A DNA stretch of 64,000 bases from Metallyticus violacea (GCA_030762175.1 CM060843.1:30779001-30843000); one strand, 5' to 3'; positions 1 through 12,370 are shown, counted from the first letter of the stretch. The notes: generated from the letters alone by a model not told the origin. Numbers and translations: made by a program.

Positions 1-1410
1 TATTTATTTTTGTTTTGATGTCAAACGTATGGCTGGCAGCTGTTTAATTTATGAAAAAATTCATAATAAAGTTCTCAGTTCGTATTCAATGAGTTATTCT
101 TTATATATGCAGTGCCATATGAAGGAGAATACAAGCAGTATGCCCAATTTCATGACATGAACAATCAAAATTTCATCCCATGAAATACCCTAGCTGTCCC
201 AGTTGTATAAATTTTGGTATTTAGAAGCAAAATAATTATTTTCTATGTACACATAAGTACCGTAACCAATTAAAAGCAAGAAGAACATAACTCTCCATCA
301 TGTCTGCTGAATAGCACAGATGCTTTTAAATAATAAAGGACCTGTCAAGTGTAATTGTGAATGATGTATTTTATGTCTAGTTGCAAAAGCTCCTGTAAGT
401 ATAAATGTGGATATTTGCAATGCAAATGCGATAAATGCAATATCATAATTTAATATAATTTAAAAGTCTGTTATGCCCTAAAACACATATTGTACATTTT
501 TAACAATAATAATTTAATTTAAAAGTCTGTTATGCATTAAATAAATATTGTACATTTTTTAACAATAATAATTTAATTTATATTTTAACTTTGAATAATG
601 CATAAATCATTTAATATAGATCTATTTGTTTCTTAAGTAAAAATTATTGCTATAAAACATTTGTATATGTTGCTATGGCACTACTTAGCTTCTCTTGTTT
701 CAATGTAAACAGATAACCGTGTTCCATGATTCTTTAATTTCTGCATCCTCTGGCATGTCAACCCATGCTTCTATCATCTATTACAGAACTATTTACTTAA
801 AAATGTAAATGATTCTGAACCATACAATTTGAACAGCTAGGGAAAGAGAGAAAAAACAAAAAGGCAAAACCTCCATATAAGCACACCAGAGAAATTAAAG
901 TGTTAAAAATTTTTCTAAAATAGCAGGGGATTTAATAAAAACAATACTAGGAAATTATGCGACTAATGTTAAAAGCTAGTATGCTACCCATGTACATCTA
1001 CTTTTATAGCTAAAATTCACCAAAGGACGAAATTGCTGCTAGTGTGCTTGAATCACATTGTATCAACAGTATAAAATACACTGAAAACCAGAATGTAAGG
1101 GATAATGGCAAATAGGGGAAAATGTCATAAACCATGTAAAAAGTTATCTGAAATAAAAGATTACAGGGAGACATGTTACTAGATAGAAGTAATGCGTTTC
1201 CAAAGTAGCAAATAAAATATGAATGGGTAAATAGAGTACAACAAACTATCTGCTCTTACACGTTGTATTAACATACCAAGATTGCACAGGACTACGCTGA
1301 AATCAAGGCTAGCAGTATGAACCAAAGAGGAATAAAGAGCAATGAACAGATTTCTCTGAGGGAAGCTTTTAACACAATAGTGCTCTACCACTTATGAATG
1401 TGTATGAGTG
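1..1410. other. AT-rich unassigned sequence (left edge)
   Basis: No convincing gene was found here. If PDF continues to the left, this is intron 3 of that gene on the minus strand. I looked on the minus strand for the missing PDF exon, which should encode a G-W-x-A-R-I and H-E-M-D-H stretch, and did not find it. The only internal structure seen is the short tandem duplication listed separately. Confidence 0.5.
447..582. repeat. Direct tandem duplication, 59-bp period
   Basis: The stretch starting AAAAGTCTGTTATGC at 462 recurs at 521, followed each time by ACATATTGTACATTT-like and AACAATAATAATTTAATTT sequence. Two nearly complete units are present and a third begins. It is AT-rich, non-coding and lies in presumptive intron. 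Confidence 0.75.
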
Positions 1411-2103
1411 AATCGAGAAGTAACCAGACAAATGTGGGATGCCAAGATGGAGCAGGATGTCTGTCAACCTCCACCACTGACGAGAAGATTCAACAAGCTC
1501 AAGAGATGGTATTGGCAAATAGGCAAGTTGCCATCCATGAGATAGCATGTTTTCTGCAGATTAGGCATTAGTTGTTAGCTTATCAAATCATCCATAATGA
1601 GCTTGGCTTCTATATGTCTAAGGGATGAGTACCAAAAGAGCTTAATGCAAGAACAATGACAAACGTATTCTGAGTTCTGCCAACACTTATGCGACCATTA
1701 CATTAATGAAGATATAGAATTTTTTATGGCAAAGGTGATGCTGGCCATTTTCTGGCACTCATAAGGTTCTATACTCGAAGACTACATGGAATGGGAATGT
1801 ACGATAAGCAGTGCACGGTATGGCCAACAGTCTGAAGCCAGCAATCAAACACCAAATGCTGGCCTATTTTTAAAGAAAGTATTGTTGTTGCACAACTATG
1901 CAATGCCATACACAGCCAGCCAGACGTTTAAAACATTAATCATTTTTGAGATGCTGGAACACCCTTCTGGCTTTATGCTTTAAGAGGCATCGATTTTCTA
2001 CTGACGAAGAAGTGAAAGAAGGAGTGCATAAATGGTTGCGCTTGCGCCCAATTGAAAACCTCCTTCTTTGAGGGTATACATAAGCTTGTGGACACTGACA
2101 AGA
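1411..2103 (+). mobile_element. Mariner-family transposase relic
   Basis: Translated fragments in shifting plus frames match the order of a mariner (DD34D) transposase. First comes a helix-turn-helix-like part with GRPST-like, Q-E-M-V-L-A-N-R and I-H-N-E-L-G-F stretches near 1460-1610. Next is an LKPAIKHQ-like stretch, then a degenerate L-H-N-Y-A-x-P-H-T-A block near 1890. A well-kept C-terminal piece RRFSTDEEVKEGVHKWLR-like and an F-E-G-I-H-K-L-V end near 2070 follow. The proline-rich S-P-D-L-A-P block between them is missing. Many stops and frameshifts make it inactive. No inverted repeats were recognised. It lies antisense to PDF, in presumptive intron 3. Confidence 0.7.
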
Positions 2104-2366
2104 ATGGCCAAGGTTGTTAAGGCATGGACTAATGAGTGGTAGGTCTAAGGTAGGATTTCAACCAGACCTGTCCTTCCTGACCAAGTACCCCCCCCCCCCA
2201 TGCAGATTTTCCTCAGTTATGTCAAATACCTGGAAGGCACCCTAAACCTAAGCCTGAAACACTTTCTTCCTTAAAAAAATCTTTTCCCAATTTACCATTT
2301 CATCTCATGTATCATTAATGTCCACCACCTTGCATCAGTAGTAAAAAAGGGCATAAACAGTAAAAA
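2104..2366 (+). mobile_element. tRNA-derived SINE, family A (old copy)
   Basis: A diverged copy of the commonest SINE in the window. The tRNA-like head has TGGCCAAGGTTGTTAAGGC (box A type, like tRNA-Leu/Ser) and a decayed box B near 2150. The body includes the TTTTCCTCAGT, GGCACCCTAAACCTAAGCCTG and CATTTCATCTCATGTATCAT blocks and ends near CAGTAGTAAAAAAGGGCAT. A poly-C tract interrupts the head at 2190. Confidence 0.8.
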
Positions 2367-3084
2367 CTAAAACTTGTAGACTGCTGGAACAAGTGCATGG
2401 AAATGGAAGGAGACTATATAGAAAACATGGCCTACTTGTTCAACCCCTACTTTTGTGTAAATAAATTAGATACACGAGAGTGCGAATAATTTACCTTTCC
2501 TTGTAAATAATGCCTTCAACCTCAAAAGGTTCGATATTAGTGCTCCAATAGCTTTCAAAACTGAATAAATTTTAATTAAATTATCTAAATAAAATTTTAA
2601 TCAGTTATTCTTTTATTTCCAAGCAATCTGGTAATATGCAGATGGTCAACTAAATGAGACATGAAAAACATATTGATAAGTACCAGAAAAACTGCACCAT
2701 AAAAAAAGGTTATGCTATAAGGGAGGATTGAACCCACGATCTTGCATCTATGAACAAGTATGGTTACCATCATGATAAACTTCTGCTTCTCAAAAACACC
2801 ATTCGAGACAGTGGTGTTATGGGATGGGGAAGGAGAAGTCGTGTTCACCAAAATAAGTATCTGTCGTGCTCTATAATGTCAACTATTGAGCTGGCACGCA
2901 AATTTTTTACCTCACAGACATTTTTATACTTTTTTTTGCAACATTTAACACCCCACTGATTGCAAAGGATTTTATAGATGATCAATAGAAAGGATGAAAC
3001 TATGCAAAGGGTCCAGAGTCCTCAGTATCTAATGTCACCTGACATTACTTTTCAGGGTAAGAGAGAACTTTGGAAACCTTACCC
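2367..3084. other. Unassigned, with one tRNA-like patch
   Basis: AT-rich sequence without a recognised gene. On the minus strand about 2785-2715 reads like a decayed tRNA head, with a GATGGTAACC box-A-like and a GGGTTCAATCC box-B-like sequence. It is probably a SINE remnant rather than a tRNA gene because no acceptor stem pairs. Confidence 0.45.
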
Positions 3085-3172
3085 AGGCAATATGTCCCAA
3101 CCAGTAATTGAACTTGAGCCACCAATTGACAAACAGATGTACTAACATCTGAGCTATCGCATTGGATGGTGA
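3085..3172 (-). mobile_element. tRNA-like SINE head remnant
   Basis: On the minus strand the sequence has GCGATAGCTCAGATGTTAGT (box A type) followed about 35 bases later by a decayed box B, CAAGTTCAATT. This is the layout of a tRNA-derived RNA polymerase III promoter. The flanking acceptor arms do not pair, so a SINE relic is more likely than a tRNA gene. Confidence 0.5.
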
Positions 3173-3489
3173 ATATGCAGTTGGTACATATGACATTTTA
3201 TAAGGGGTTTAATTAGCTAAAATACAATGATTTTACAATTTTTAAAAGTAAACAAACATTTTAAATACATTTACTATTTTTAAGAAAATATTTAATAATA
3301 AAGTGAAAATGTTTACATAATAATACGGATTCTGTATTTAAAAAGAAAGGAAGTTGAGCATAGTCTCAAAAACAGATATAAAAATGTCAATATTGTTCAA
3401 AATATATAGTACTGGAAAACAAAAAAAGAACATCATGAAGGAAGTTTAACAAAAATGCAAATTTTATTCACATTCATAGATAGTATTTA

Positions 3490-3700
3490 GCACATAATCA
3501 CTGGCACAAGGATATACTCCTGTGCACAATGTATGCAATGCATACATAGATATGTGCTGAGAGTTCTTTCCATAATTAGTATACCCTCCTCTAGGATCAA
3601 TGCAGGCCGCAATTCTTGCATGCAAACAATCAAACAGGTGATGACTACCATCCTGTGGAATGGAGTTCCATGCTCATTGGAGTGGCTAGCTGGCAACAGT
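3490..3700 (-). pseudogene. Tc1-like transposase C-terminal relic
   Basis: On the minus strand one frame reads a W-N-S-I-P-Q-D stretch, then L-H-A-R-I-A-A-C-I, R-G-G-Y-T-N-Y. This is the characteristic C-terminal segment of Tc1-type transposases, just after the DDE core. In-frame stops occur upstream, and no core or terminal repeats were found. It is a short fossil. Confidence 0.55.
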
Positions 3701-3720
3701 TGTTTCTTATGTGTATTCAT

Positions 3721-4488
3721 TAAACTTTAAAAGTTTAAGGAATGAAGAATAAAAAAATATTATTTGTCAGATTAAATATTTTATTAATTTTTTAAAAAAA
3801 TTGAGTTGAGATTGTAACACACACTTAGTGGACTCAATTTTTTTAAAATGTTAATATTTGACACCACTGTTACAAAAGTTCACTATATTTTATACAATTT
3901 TATTAATTGTTCAAATAAATTTTGTATGTGGTAAATAACAAAAACAAGTTTTACACCTCCTGGCACATAATTAATTTCATATGCTCACAACAAGCAATTA
4001 ATTCATGTTGTAAAGTATTTGCTTATCACAACTTTTACAGCAGTTTGACATTTGTTTTATTTCATACTTAATATAATTTTACATTGCAGATTTACCAAAG
4101 TCAACAGCTGCAAGAACAACTACTGATTAAACCTTTGGTTGAAATTTTGCACCTCTCTGAATGTGGTTTTATAAGCTATTCACATACAATTTAATATGTT
4201 CTTACTGAAAACATAATTCCAGCAATTTGAACAATTATAATATAATAGAATGTTGCACTTAAAAATTAAAAAGAGATATGTAAACCGCCTACTGTCTTTT
4301 ATTGAAATGGAAGAAAATGTATTGTCATAATTAATTATCATCTTGTGAGGAGCATATCAACCTATACTAGCAATGTACTGCATCCCAATGCTTAACAATT
4401 GGGTAAGAAATTTCATCATACTGGCAATGGTATTATTAGTTTTCTTTTCTAGTTTAGTACAGATCTTGGTGCAATATAGAGAGCACAG
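3721..4488. other. AT-rich unassigned sequence
   Basis: No gene, repeat or RNA was recognised. The region is dominated by A/T runs. Confidence 0.5.
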
Positions 4489-5760
4489 TAAAACCTCATT
4501 AATTCATAATAACATATAATTCAAAGCATTTGGTGTTCCCAAGTTTTAGACATACTTTTTTATATTGGTTAGGCTTTGATTCATCAGTATTTCAAACAGT
4601 ACAGTCCCGTATCTAAAAGTGAATCTGTTTTATTCAAAAGTAACAGCAGCATTTCCCTCCATCCTAATCTGCAATTACCCATTGGAATTCCTATCTCAGT
4701 AAGAACAAAGAATGCACCTGTTTGGCATCATTACCCATCTCTTTCTACATTGTGCCTTGTCAAGTAAATACAAAAGCATTGTTAAATCACTGTGCTTTTG
4801 CTTCTTTGAGTTTTCCATACTAAACAATACTTTGATTGCTAGACTCAAGTTAGGAACAGAAAAATGTTTATACTTCCATTTTAATGTAAACAGTCTGCCT
4901 TGAGAAATTGAGTTGTTATTACAGTATTGCAGGCAGTTACCACATACAAGTGTTTATTAGTAGCCCATCTTATGTGTTTTCACAATGTTAAAATATAAAT
5001 AAAAGTATGCTTCAAAGACTCTGAGTAAAAAACTCAGGGAAATGAACAAAAAGAAAAATGAAAAACTGAAAGTGCGAAGGCTTATGGCATTTCCTTATCT
5101 AGCTTATCTACCTGTCTGGAACAATGTGAGAGTATTGAAACCCAGGCAATTCAAGGAGGTGCACAAAAGAAAAGGAATGGAGTGCAAAATGTAGCGAAGT
5201 GGAAGATTTGCTTACCAAGTGGTTTCATTATGCCCATTCTAACAACTTTCGGATCCATGGGGAAGATTTTTATTGTTCAAATGGTTGGCTACAGCATTTG
5301 AAGTCATGCTATTACATCATGTGGCAAATTATTTGTGGAGAGACAGCTACAGTGAATTCAGGTTCTATCGAGCAGTGGAGAGAAAATGTTGCATCAATAA
5401 TAATGGTTGAATATTAGAATATTAAGCCCAGAATATTTTCAATGTCAATGAGAAAGCACTTTTTTGTAATGCTCAACCAAAGCAAATGATAGTAATCAGC
5501 TATGAGAAGTGCAATGGAGATAAAGCCTACAAAGACCAGCAGATGCTGATTTTATGCTGCGACACCAATGGGAACGCAAAATTACTGCCACATATAGTTG
5601 GCAAATTGAAAAGCCCCATTGTTTCAAAGAAGTGAAACATTATTCATGCATATACAAGTCTTCCAAAAATGCTTGGATGACTGGAAAACTGGAAAATGGC
5701 ATGGCACAACAGGAATATTCCAGTCCTTGATCATGTGGGATCACATAACCAAAACATATA
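4489..5760 (+). mobile_element. Tigger/pogo (CENP-B-like) DNA transposon relic
   Basis: The stretch CAGTAAAACCTCATTAATTC at 4489 resembles the 5' inverted terminus of Tigger/pogo elements. Downstream, near 5190-5720, the plus strand reads a CENP-B/DDE_1 transposase order. It has a DNA-binding end with L-L-T-K-W-F, a S-N-G-W-L-Q-H-L-K block, G-E-T-A-T-V-N and an E-Y near 5410. Then come F-N-V-N-E-K-A-L-F (the usual F-N-A-D-E-T-G-L-F, first catalytic D replaced by N) and E-K-C-N-G-D-K, L-I-L-C-C-D-T-N-G-N-A-K-L-L, and a decayed W-x-T-x-x-x-x-x-W-L end. A TAG stop at 5416 and frameshifts show it is dead. The 3' terminus was not found. Confidence 0.7.
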
Positions 5761-5982
5761 TTACTCCTCTCACATACATTTCATATTGCAATCAAAAGAG
5801 CAAGGAAGGCTTTTCATTCTCAAATATTACCTTAATATTTCGTCATTCATTTACCTACATCTCAATGTATTGATTATTTTACACCATAATTATGCATGTT
5901 ATACATTCATAGCATTTTATAACAAACAGGTAAATGAATTTAGCCCTGTCACTTTGCTTTTATATTTTTGAATTCAACTAAC
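5761..5982. other. PDF intron 3, start
   Basis: This follows the splice donor of PDF exon 3 (GTTAGT on the minus strand, immediately left of 5983). Nothing else was recognised. Confidence 0.6.
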
Positions 5983-6103
5983 CTGTGACAAGAACTTCTT
6001 TGTAGCGGGGTACTTCAGCTGAAAAGCCTCTTATGCTTTCACATACCTCAGGGAACTTCAGCTTAGCATAGTTGATAATCTTTAATTTTGGATTAATGAA
6101 AAC
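5983..6103 (-). CDS. PDF: Peptide deformylase, mitochondrial, exon 3
   Basis: This exon continues in phase from exon 2. It encodes about 40 residues starting V-F-I-N-P-K-L and containing F-P-E-V-C-E-S-I-R-G-F. It carries PDF motif 2 (normally E-G-C-x-S), whose cysteine binds the catalytic metal; here the glycine is valine. The exon ends S-A-E-V-P-R-Y-K-E-V-L-V-T-G. It is bounded on the minus strand by a TATTGCAG acceptor and a GTTAGT donor, and its 121 bp leave a phase-1 end. PDF removes the formyl group from the N-terminal methionine of mitochondrially made proteins. The third motif, HExxH, should be on the next exon and was not found to the left, so the gene appears to run off the window. 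Confidence 0.9.
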
Positions 6104-6632
6104 CTGCAATAATATAACAATTTGTTTTACTATACAGAACCAAAAGAATATGTTGAAATTATGTTTTAAGATAAGACTCATTATAATAATTTTTTTTTTC
6201 CATACATTTTTCAATGTTTTGAATGAACACAAAACTAGGCAATATATATTAACACATAGTAATGGAATAGGTCAATCAATTGTAACTACAAAGTATAAAG
6301 TAAAAATATATACTTTGTTTTTTTATAAGTATTATCATAGGTGCCACATACGGTGTGCTTGGTTGCTTTGGCATACCTCATTATATACGAGGACATGCTG
6401 AGAATACCCCCATTCCCTTCAAATATATAATCATCATTCCAATTTGACTTGAAATTCACTCATATCATTATTTTTCTTCTTCAGCAGCTCCCCAAATCTG
6501 ATATAGCAATTAAGAAGATGCAACAATATGATTGTTTTTCTACCTTCTCTCTCAATCTAACCAGTTTAATTTTACCGACAATCTTGCTATTGTATAAAAA
6601 TTCAGCATGCATTGCGTGAAGCTGAGAAGCAT

Positions 6633-6738
6633 GTATTAATATTAATTATTGCAACCTAATATTTTACATAAGATGAATATATGCATTAATATTAATTATT
6701 GTAGCCTAACATTTTATATAAGAAGAAAAGGAAGATTA
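6633..6738. repeat. Tandem duplication, ~53-bp period
   Basis: The blocks GCATGTATTAATATTAATTA and ATGCATTAATATTAATTATT each lead into ATT(G/A)-CC-TAA-ATTTTA-ATAAGA sequence. This gives two adjacent diverged copies of about 53 bp inside PDF intron 2. Confidence 0.65.
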
Positions 6739-8389
6739 GAGGTAACATAATTTGCAGCAAAATGATTTTCAAGTACCTTGTTTTAACAATTTTTTCTTTT
6801 CTTTCCTTCAAATTGAAGAGAAAAATCATGTTGAAGCTGGATATATTTTACGTACAACTAACCTGATTATTTGAGTCATTTATCATGGTGTTATGTGTAG
6901 GTCCTGGGCCTGATGAATTCTTTCATTTCTTTGCATTCAGCTTTGTAAGTTGTATTTTGAGATGGATAAGTACATAGTTTAACAGAGAATTGATAATGGC
7001 AGTGATGCAATACGTTTATAATTAAGATCATTGTATGATTAGTCAAACTACACATTGTGATTGGCTCCATTTACTTGTTAAAATGTATAAATGTTTTGCA
7101 GACCATCGTTCACATCATCTAAGCATCGACTGCTGGGTTGTTGTTTTCTGGGGATATATTTTCTGCTCCTCCACCTGAGGAGAAGATACATCACCAAAGA
7201 ATAATGTGTAATGCATCTAAATGGTTAGATGAGAATGCAGATCATGGCCTACAAAATATTAATTATATGATTAGCTTCACTGTACAAGTTCAAATTATCA
7301 TTTCAAGTAATACTGTTTCTGTAATTAGAGTAGAGACAATATTAAAAATTGTGATATTTGCAGAACTTTTCATACACATTAAACAACTATGCATTAATGG
7401 ATTCAGTATGATGAAAGAGAAGACAAGGTTTATTATTTGTTATATAAACCTATTTGTGATAGCAAAATATTGCCTCTGAATGCAATTACCACAAACAAGA
7501 TTTTTACAATTTGTTTATTTTAAATGCCTTCAAAATCTGATCTGTCACTCTAAAGTACTTAAAGACTCATGGAGGGAGATCTGCATAAGTGTTCAGTAAG
7601 TGCAAATAATTCAATGGAAAAATGAGAAAATGTTTTGCTATCCATTAGTGACACTAAAGTCAAACAAATGCAGGCTATCTGTTTGTTTGAAAAAATCTTT
7701 ACTTCAGTAGTGTTTACCTAGATTACCAAGGCTAAGCACTTTGATGGCATGTCTACAAGTTTAATTTTGTCAGTCTTCTTAAATTACATTCCAAGGATGT
7801 TCCAAAACTGAGCCTTATCAAACTAGTTATAGATGGATGTACCATGATATAATTAACAAATTTATGTTGATTAGTACGCTTTGTCCAAAGAATTTTAAAT
7901 CACTAGATAAAAGAGAACCATTTCTTTGCTTTTATTCCTAGACAAAACATACAATATAGCAATTAAAGAGCAGATGTGTCTGTTATTGCATTGTTAACAA
8001 ATTGAAATCCAAATTGAAATGGAAATTCAGAGGAAAGAACAGAACATTTTAGGAATATTCAGTTTAAGCAGGTGGATAAATCAGCAGTAGCAGCTCACTT
8101 GTGGACCAAAAATCATGAAATAAAACCGGAAATTAAACTGCTTTCCTCCTATGGATGAACTCAGCAATTTCCTACTTCAACCAACAGAGGCCACCACAGA
8201 AACATCCAGGTGTCCAGAGATCATTTCGAGTAATGGCGGTTCGGTGAGCAACTGAAGATGGGAGAGATTCTCCTGAAATGCTTCTTACTTTTATGTAAGT
8301 AAATGGAGTTTAGGGTAAAAAAATGAATACCTAAGTTTAGGATATCAAGAGTATTATAGACATGTTTGAATGTCAATGCAGGAGCCTCC

Positions 8390-8850
8390 ATAGCAAAGGC
8401 TACAACCACACTTCACTATAGGAGTATTACTTCACTTGCTTTTATTCAGGCCAATTTCAGTGATCTTCCTGAAGCTATTAAATGCTTGGAATCCACATCT
8501 TTACCACTAAAATATGTAATGGAAATCATTGACACAATTTCAAAGAAAGAAATACCAGGGCCAGTGGGTGAGCCTGTTCTTTGAAGCTCACCAAGATTCT
8601 GCAGCTGAACCCAGGGTTTGCAATAATGATAATGTATCTCTGTTCTTCAGGGGGGAATTAATTTCAGATGATTTACCATGAGGACCAATAGCAGCGACTC
8701 ATTGAAATTTGCACCGTGCTTCATGCTGTATAGAGGGAACATTTTCTTCCTACAAGAATGATTTAATAGATTTCAGAAAAAGTTTCACCGCAAAAAATCC
8801 AGCAATGTATTTAATAGTGCAATTCAACATTAACTTAAATAATTGAAAAA
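8390..8850 (+). pseudogene. hAT-type transposase C-terminal relic
   Basis: A plus-strand frame from about 8430 reads L-A-F-I-Q-A-N-F-S-D-L-P-E-A-I, K-C-L-E-S-T-S-L-P-L and later I-P-G-P-V-G-E-P-V-L. I recognise this as the late part of a hAT-like transposase family common in arthropod genomes. It ends with a TGA at 8582. After frameshifts the hAT dimerisation end follows near 8690-8840 (S-L-K-F-A-P, then S-Y-K-N-D-L-I-D-F-R-K-S-F-T-A-K-N). The family call rests on remembered motif order. It is broken and antisense to PDF. Confidence 0.5.
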
Positions 8851-9464
8851 GGTTCCAGGTGAGTTTGATTAATTGCAAATTGCTCTAAATGAATTTAGTG
8901 CTTTACAACTTAAAAAAAAACAAAAAAAATTAAAAAATATTTCTAAAACTTTAAAAATTCAGTGCTCTGACATTATAAAGACTTGGAAATTTTAATTACG
9001 TTTAGTGGTTTATAACTTTAAAAAAATGTAGTGTGTTGACATTATAAAGACTTGGATATTTTAAGTGTTCATGTAGTTTTGTTTTGAAACAATGGAAAAC
9101 ACAAGTAAAATTAATTTAAAATAAATTCATATTATTGTATTTGTTTCAATATGTTGATTTTACTTTAGCTAAGAAAAACTTGAAAAACATTACCATAAAA
9201 GTGTTAAAAAATTAAAAAAAACAATTATTTCAACATGTGAAAAAACTAACAAAAATATTTTAACATGCTACAATTAATTAATTCAGCGCTTATAAAAACC
9301 TAAAACTCTGGACCCTGGTGATGACTCTGACTTACAAGACTGATTATTTATTGGCATATTTTCTTGAATGTTGTAAAATAAAATATTACATTGTATGATT
9401 TTTAAAAGTTATGAATTAGAGTAGGACAGATAAGCATGTAGCTCTAAGAAATATTATTACTACA

Positions 9465-9600
9465 TATGAGAAGCTATTAATACTGATTTTAATGACATCT
9501 ACCACCACCTCTACTGTAGAACATTTGTTTTCTGTGTTCATAAGATTGAAATGTTACACTAGAGCCACCATAAATGAAGTTGCACCTAAATCATGCAATA
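9465..9600 (+). pseudogene. Second hAT C-terminal dimerisation relic
   Basis: One plus frame reads L-L-I-L-I-L-M-T-S-T-T-T, then S-T-V-E-H-L-F-S-V-F-I-R-L-K and R-A-T-I-N-E. This matches the hAT C-terminal dimerisation signature, normally C-x-x-E-R-x-F-S-x-L-R-x-x-K-x-x-x-R-S-x-M. Nothing upstream of it was recognised. It may belong to a different element from the relic at 8.4-8.85 kb. Confidence 0.55.
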
Positions 9601-10311
9601 TTATTTAATCCATTTTGATGTCATAAGGAAAATAAATTGATATATTAATCAACATGTTCTTCAGCAAAACAGCTGCAAAGAGAAAAACTTTCCATGATCA
9701 TCATATTTGGGTGAGAAATACTATTATCATGCACTTTTACTTTCATTTTGTAATGTCTGTTTTGCTACTTTAAAGGTTAACCAACAGAATGCTCTTTGAT
9801 GTTTGTAATAGTTTATTTAAATGAAGCGACGTCATTCTCAACTACCACCACAGTATGCTCAGCTAGCCCAATGTTTTTTATTACTGCAGGATTTTTCAGA
9901 TTTATACTTCTGGGGTGAAAAGAGTGGGAATTTAAGTATATCAAAATCACACCTGAAAGTAATCTATGAAGTTTATTAATGTCTGGTCATTAGCACACAA
10001 CTGTACACTTTCCTGATAAAATGAATTCTGCAAATATTATTAGAGGTAAACTGAATATGCGGCAGGCATGATGGAATTTATACTTTTTCTTCGGACAAAT
10101 GGGCTTTAGTGGCAATATTCCTCTCGTGGTTGGTACTACCGATGACAATCTGTTTGATTTTACTCTATACTCTGCGCAAATTCTCTTTCTATTGCTAATA
10201 GATATTTAACATGCCTTATTTTATCCTGGAATAACTCATGTAATATATTCCTATAAGATCACTAATTCAAACTCAAGACTCTTATTATTCACCAAGATTT
10301 TTTTTTTGAAT

Positions 10312-10566
10312 AGTGTTTAACGCCTGTTTTTACTACTGAGGCACCACAGGTGGTGGACACTGGTGATACATGAAATGAAATGATATAATGTGAAAGGATT
10401 TTTTTTTTAAGGAAGGAAGCGTTCCATGCCTAAGTTTAGGGTACCTCCTGGGCATTTGTCAGTTATAAAGACTGAGGAAAACCTGGAAAAAACCCATCAG
10501 GGAGGATGGTCCCCAGACCTCCCGCTCACGAGTCCATGCCTTAATGACCTTGGCCACCCGTGGCCG
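10312..10566 (-). mobile_element. SINE family A, nearly full-length copy
   Basis: On the minus strand the tRNA-like head has GGCCAAGGTCATTAAGGC and an altered box B. The TTTTCCAGGTTTTCCTCAGT, GGTACCCTAAACTTAGGC, CATTTCATGTATCACCAGTG and TGGTGCCTCAGTAGTAAAAA blocks follow. It sits in PDF intron 2. Confidence 0.88.
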
Positions 10567-11071
10567 TCACCAAGACTAATAATGTATAACTTCTTCCCAT
10601 GAAACATAACTTGCAACTTATCTTTATGGAGTAAGAATTATGAATTTTTCTCATGGAATACAAAACACATCCTCTCCCTATGAAATACAAAGCACTACTA
10701 ACTAAATTTTGAAATATAACTGTCACTTTTTACAGTGGATTGTAATAATACTATTCATTAAAATCCATTATTTTCAACATTAAGTATACTAAACAAATGA
10801 AATTTGTTAAATTTCTATTTAGACTCAACAAAGCTTTCTGTCTCGTGTTTCAGTGTTGGTACACATTATTAATGTTGTTATGTTTGCCATTGGTTGATTC
10901 TGTTAAATTTATAATTTTTTTTAATCTGTAGTTAATCTTTTCATATTCTTGGCTATGTGTGTGTGTGGTCCTTTGAACCATTACATTTATTTTATTAAGT
11001 ACTGTCATAAAGGCCAACAAACATTAAGACATACATTGTAATAGTCCCTATCTGATACATGAAATCTATAG

Positions 11072-11460
11072 AAATGAACTTACTAGATTTATATGATTTA
11101 AAACATATTACCAATGAATATTTGTTATCTGAATTAAAAGCTAAACCCCTTGCCTAACATAAAAACAAGTGCAAATAAACTTATTAAATTTATATGATTA
11201 AAAATATATTATCAATGAATTGTTTGGAGCTTTAAATGAAATATTATAGCTTTTATCTTACATAATAACATACGTAAATGAATTTCATAAATTAGCATAG
11301 CTAAATAGTTATTACCATTAGATGTTTGTTGAGCATCATAGACTTTACCTAATATAAAAACATGAAAATAAACTTATTAAGTTAATATAATTAAACGACT
11401 GCTATCAATGAGTGTTTAGGGCCTTAAATGAGATATTTTCAGCTTCATGTTTTATAATAG
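11072..11460. repeat. Degenerate minisatellite, four ~91-103 bp units
   Basis: Four head-to-tail units start near 11072, 11173, 11275 and 11366. Each begins AAAT(G/A)AACTTA or a variant, continues through a TATATGATTAAAA-like and a TATCAATGAATGTTTG-like block, and closes with a TTACCTAACATAAAAACA-like block. Unit 3 is about 91 bp, the others about 100. The units are well diverged, so the array is old. Confidence 0.8.
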
Positions 11461-12321
11461 TATGGTTGTACTGCTCTTTCTTTTTGTACAAGCAGCACTT
11501 TTTCCCCCCCTTTTGTTATTTCATTCCGGTTTAAGAATTTTGATGGCATTTAAAGCATGAAGTGTATCATGTCATTCGCTTACATGAAAACTGTGCATTT
11601 ATAGCCCTGAGAGTGATATAGTAGCTAATGTTTTAACAGCTCAACTAAATTATGAGCTTTAAATTATAACATATAAGAGCATATCCCAAGATATTTGGAA
11701 GTCAGCACCAATGAATATTATGAATAACATAAGTTGCACTTTGGATTTATAAGTTTTTAAACTTTTTATTTAATACTAAGATTGGGCAGTATTTTTTAAT
11801 TTCTTTTATACTATTTAGTTGAATAAATAACTCAAAACACATATTTGCTCATGTAATATAATTGGTAGGACTATACGAATAAGAATGTATAGGAACCAAA
11901 ATTTATACCACATTTACATTATCATTTAAAACTAACACATTTATTCAATATAATATGCAAATAAGGATATTTATTTGGCATGAGTGGTAGATTGGCAGGA
12001 ATGCTAATTTGAACACACCTTCAGGTGAAAAGATTATCTATAAACAAATTATGCTTATCCGTAAATGAATTAGTTATGTTTATTGCAAAGTGATTACTAA
12101 CAATAAAGTATTTTATTTACTCCCCATGTATTCATTTTTTCAGAAACCAAATAACCCTATTTAATTAAAACACTTAAAAGTTTTCTGGATTGCTAGGTTA
12201 CAGTTTTGAAACATGTTTTCAATACTTTGATCCGAGTCTGAACTTCAAAACAAGGAATGGCAATATCCAGGATATCCATTTCCTCACAATTTAATAAAGT
12301 TCATTCCTCTCTCTATCTTTT

Positions 12322-12370
12322 TTAATGGTGTTAAATGCTTGTTTTTACTACTGAGGCACTACAGGAGGTG
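12322..12370 (-). mobile_element. SINE family A tail fragment
   Basis: About 49 bp matching only the 3' end of SINE-A (GTTTTTACTACTGAGGCAC and neighbours on the plus strand). Confidence 0.75.

Noticed and set aside
720..790. Minus-strand stretch with W-V-D-M-P-E-D-A-E as part of a gene or of the missing PDF exon
   Set aside because: It does not match the expected PDF motif 3 region; short, possibly a transposase tail, not supportable.
11072..11460. CRISPR-like array
   Set aside because: Units are contiguous, diverged repeats without spacers, in eukaryotic intron.
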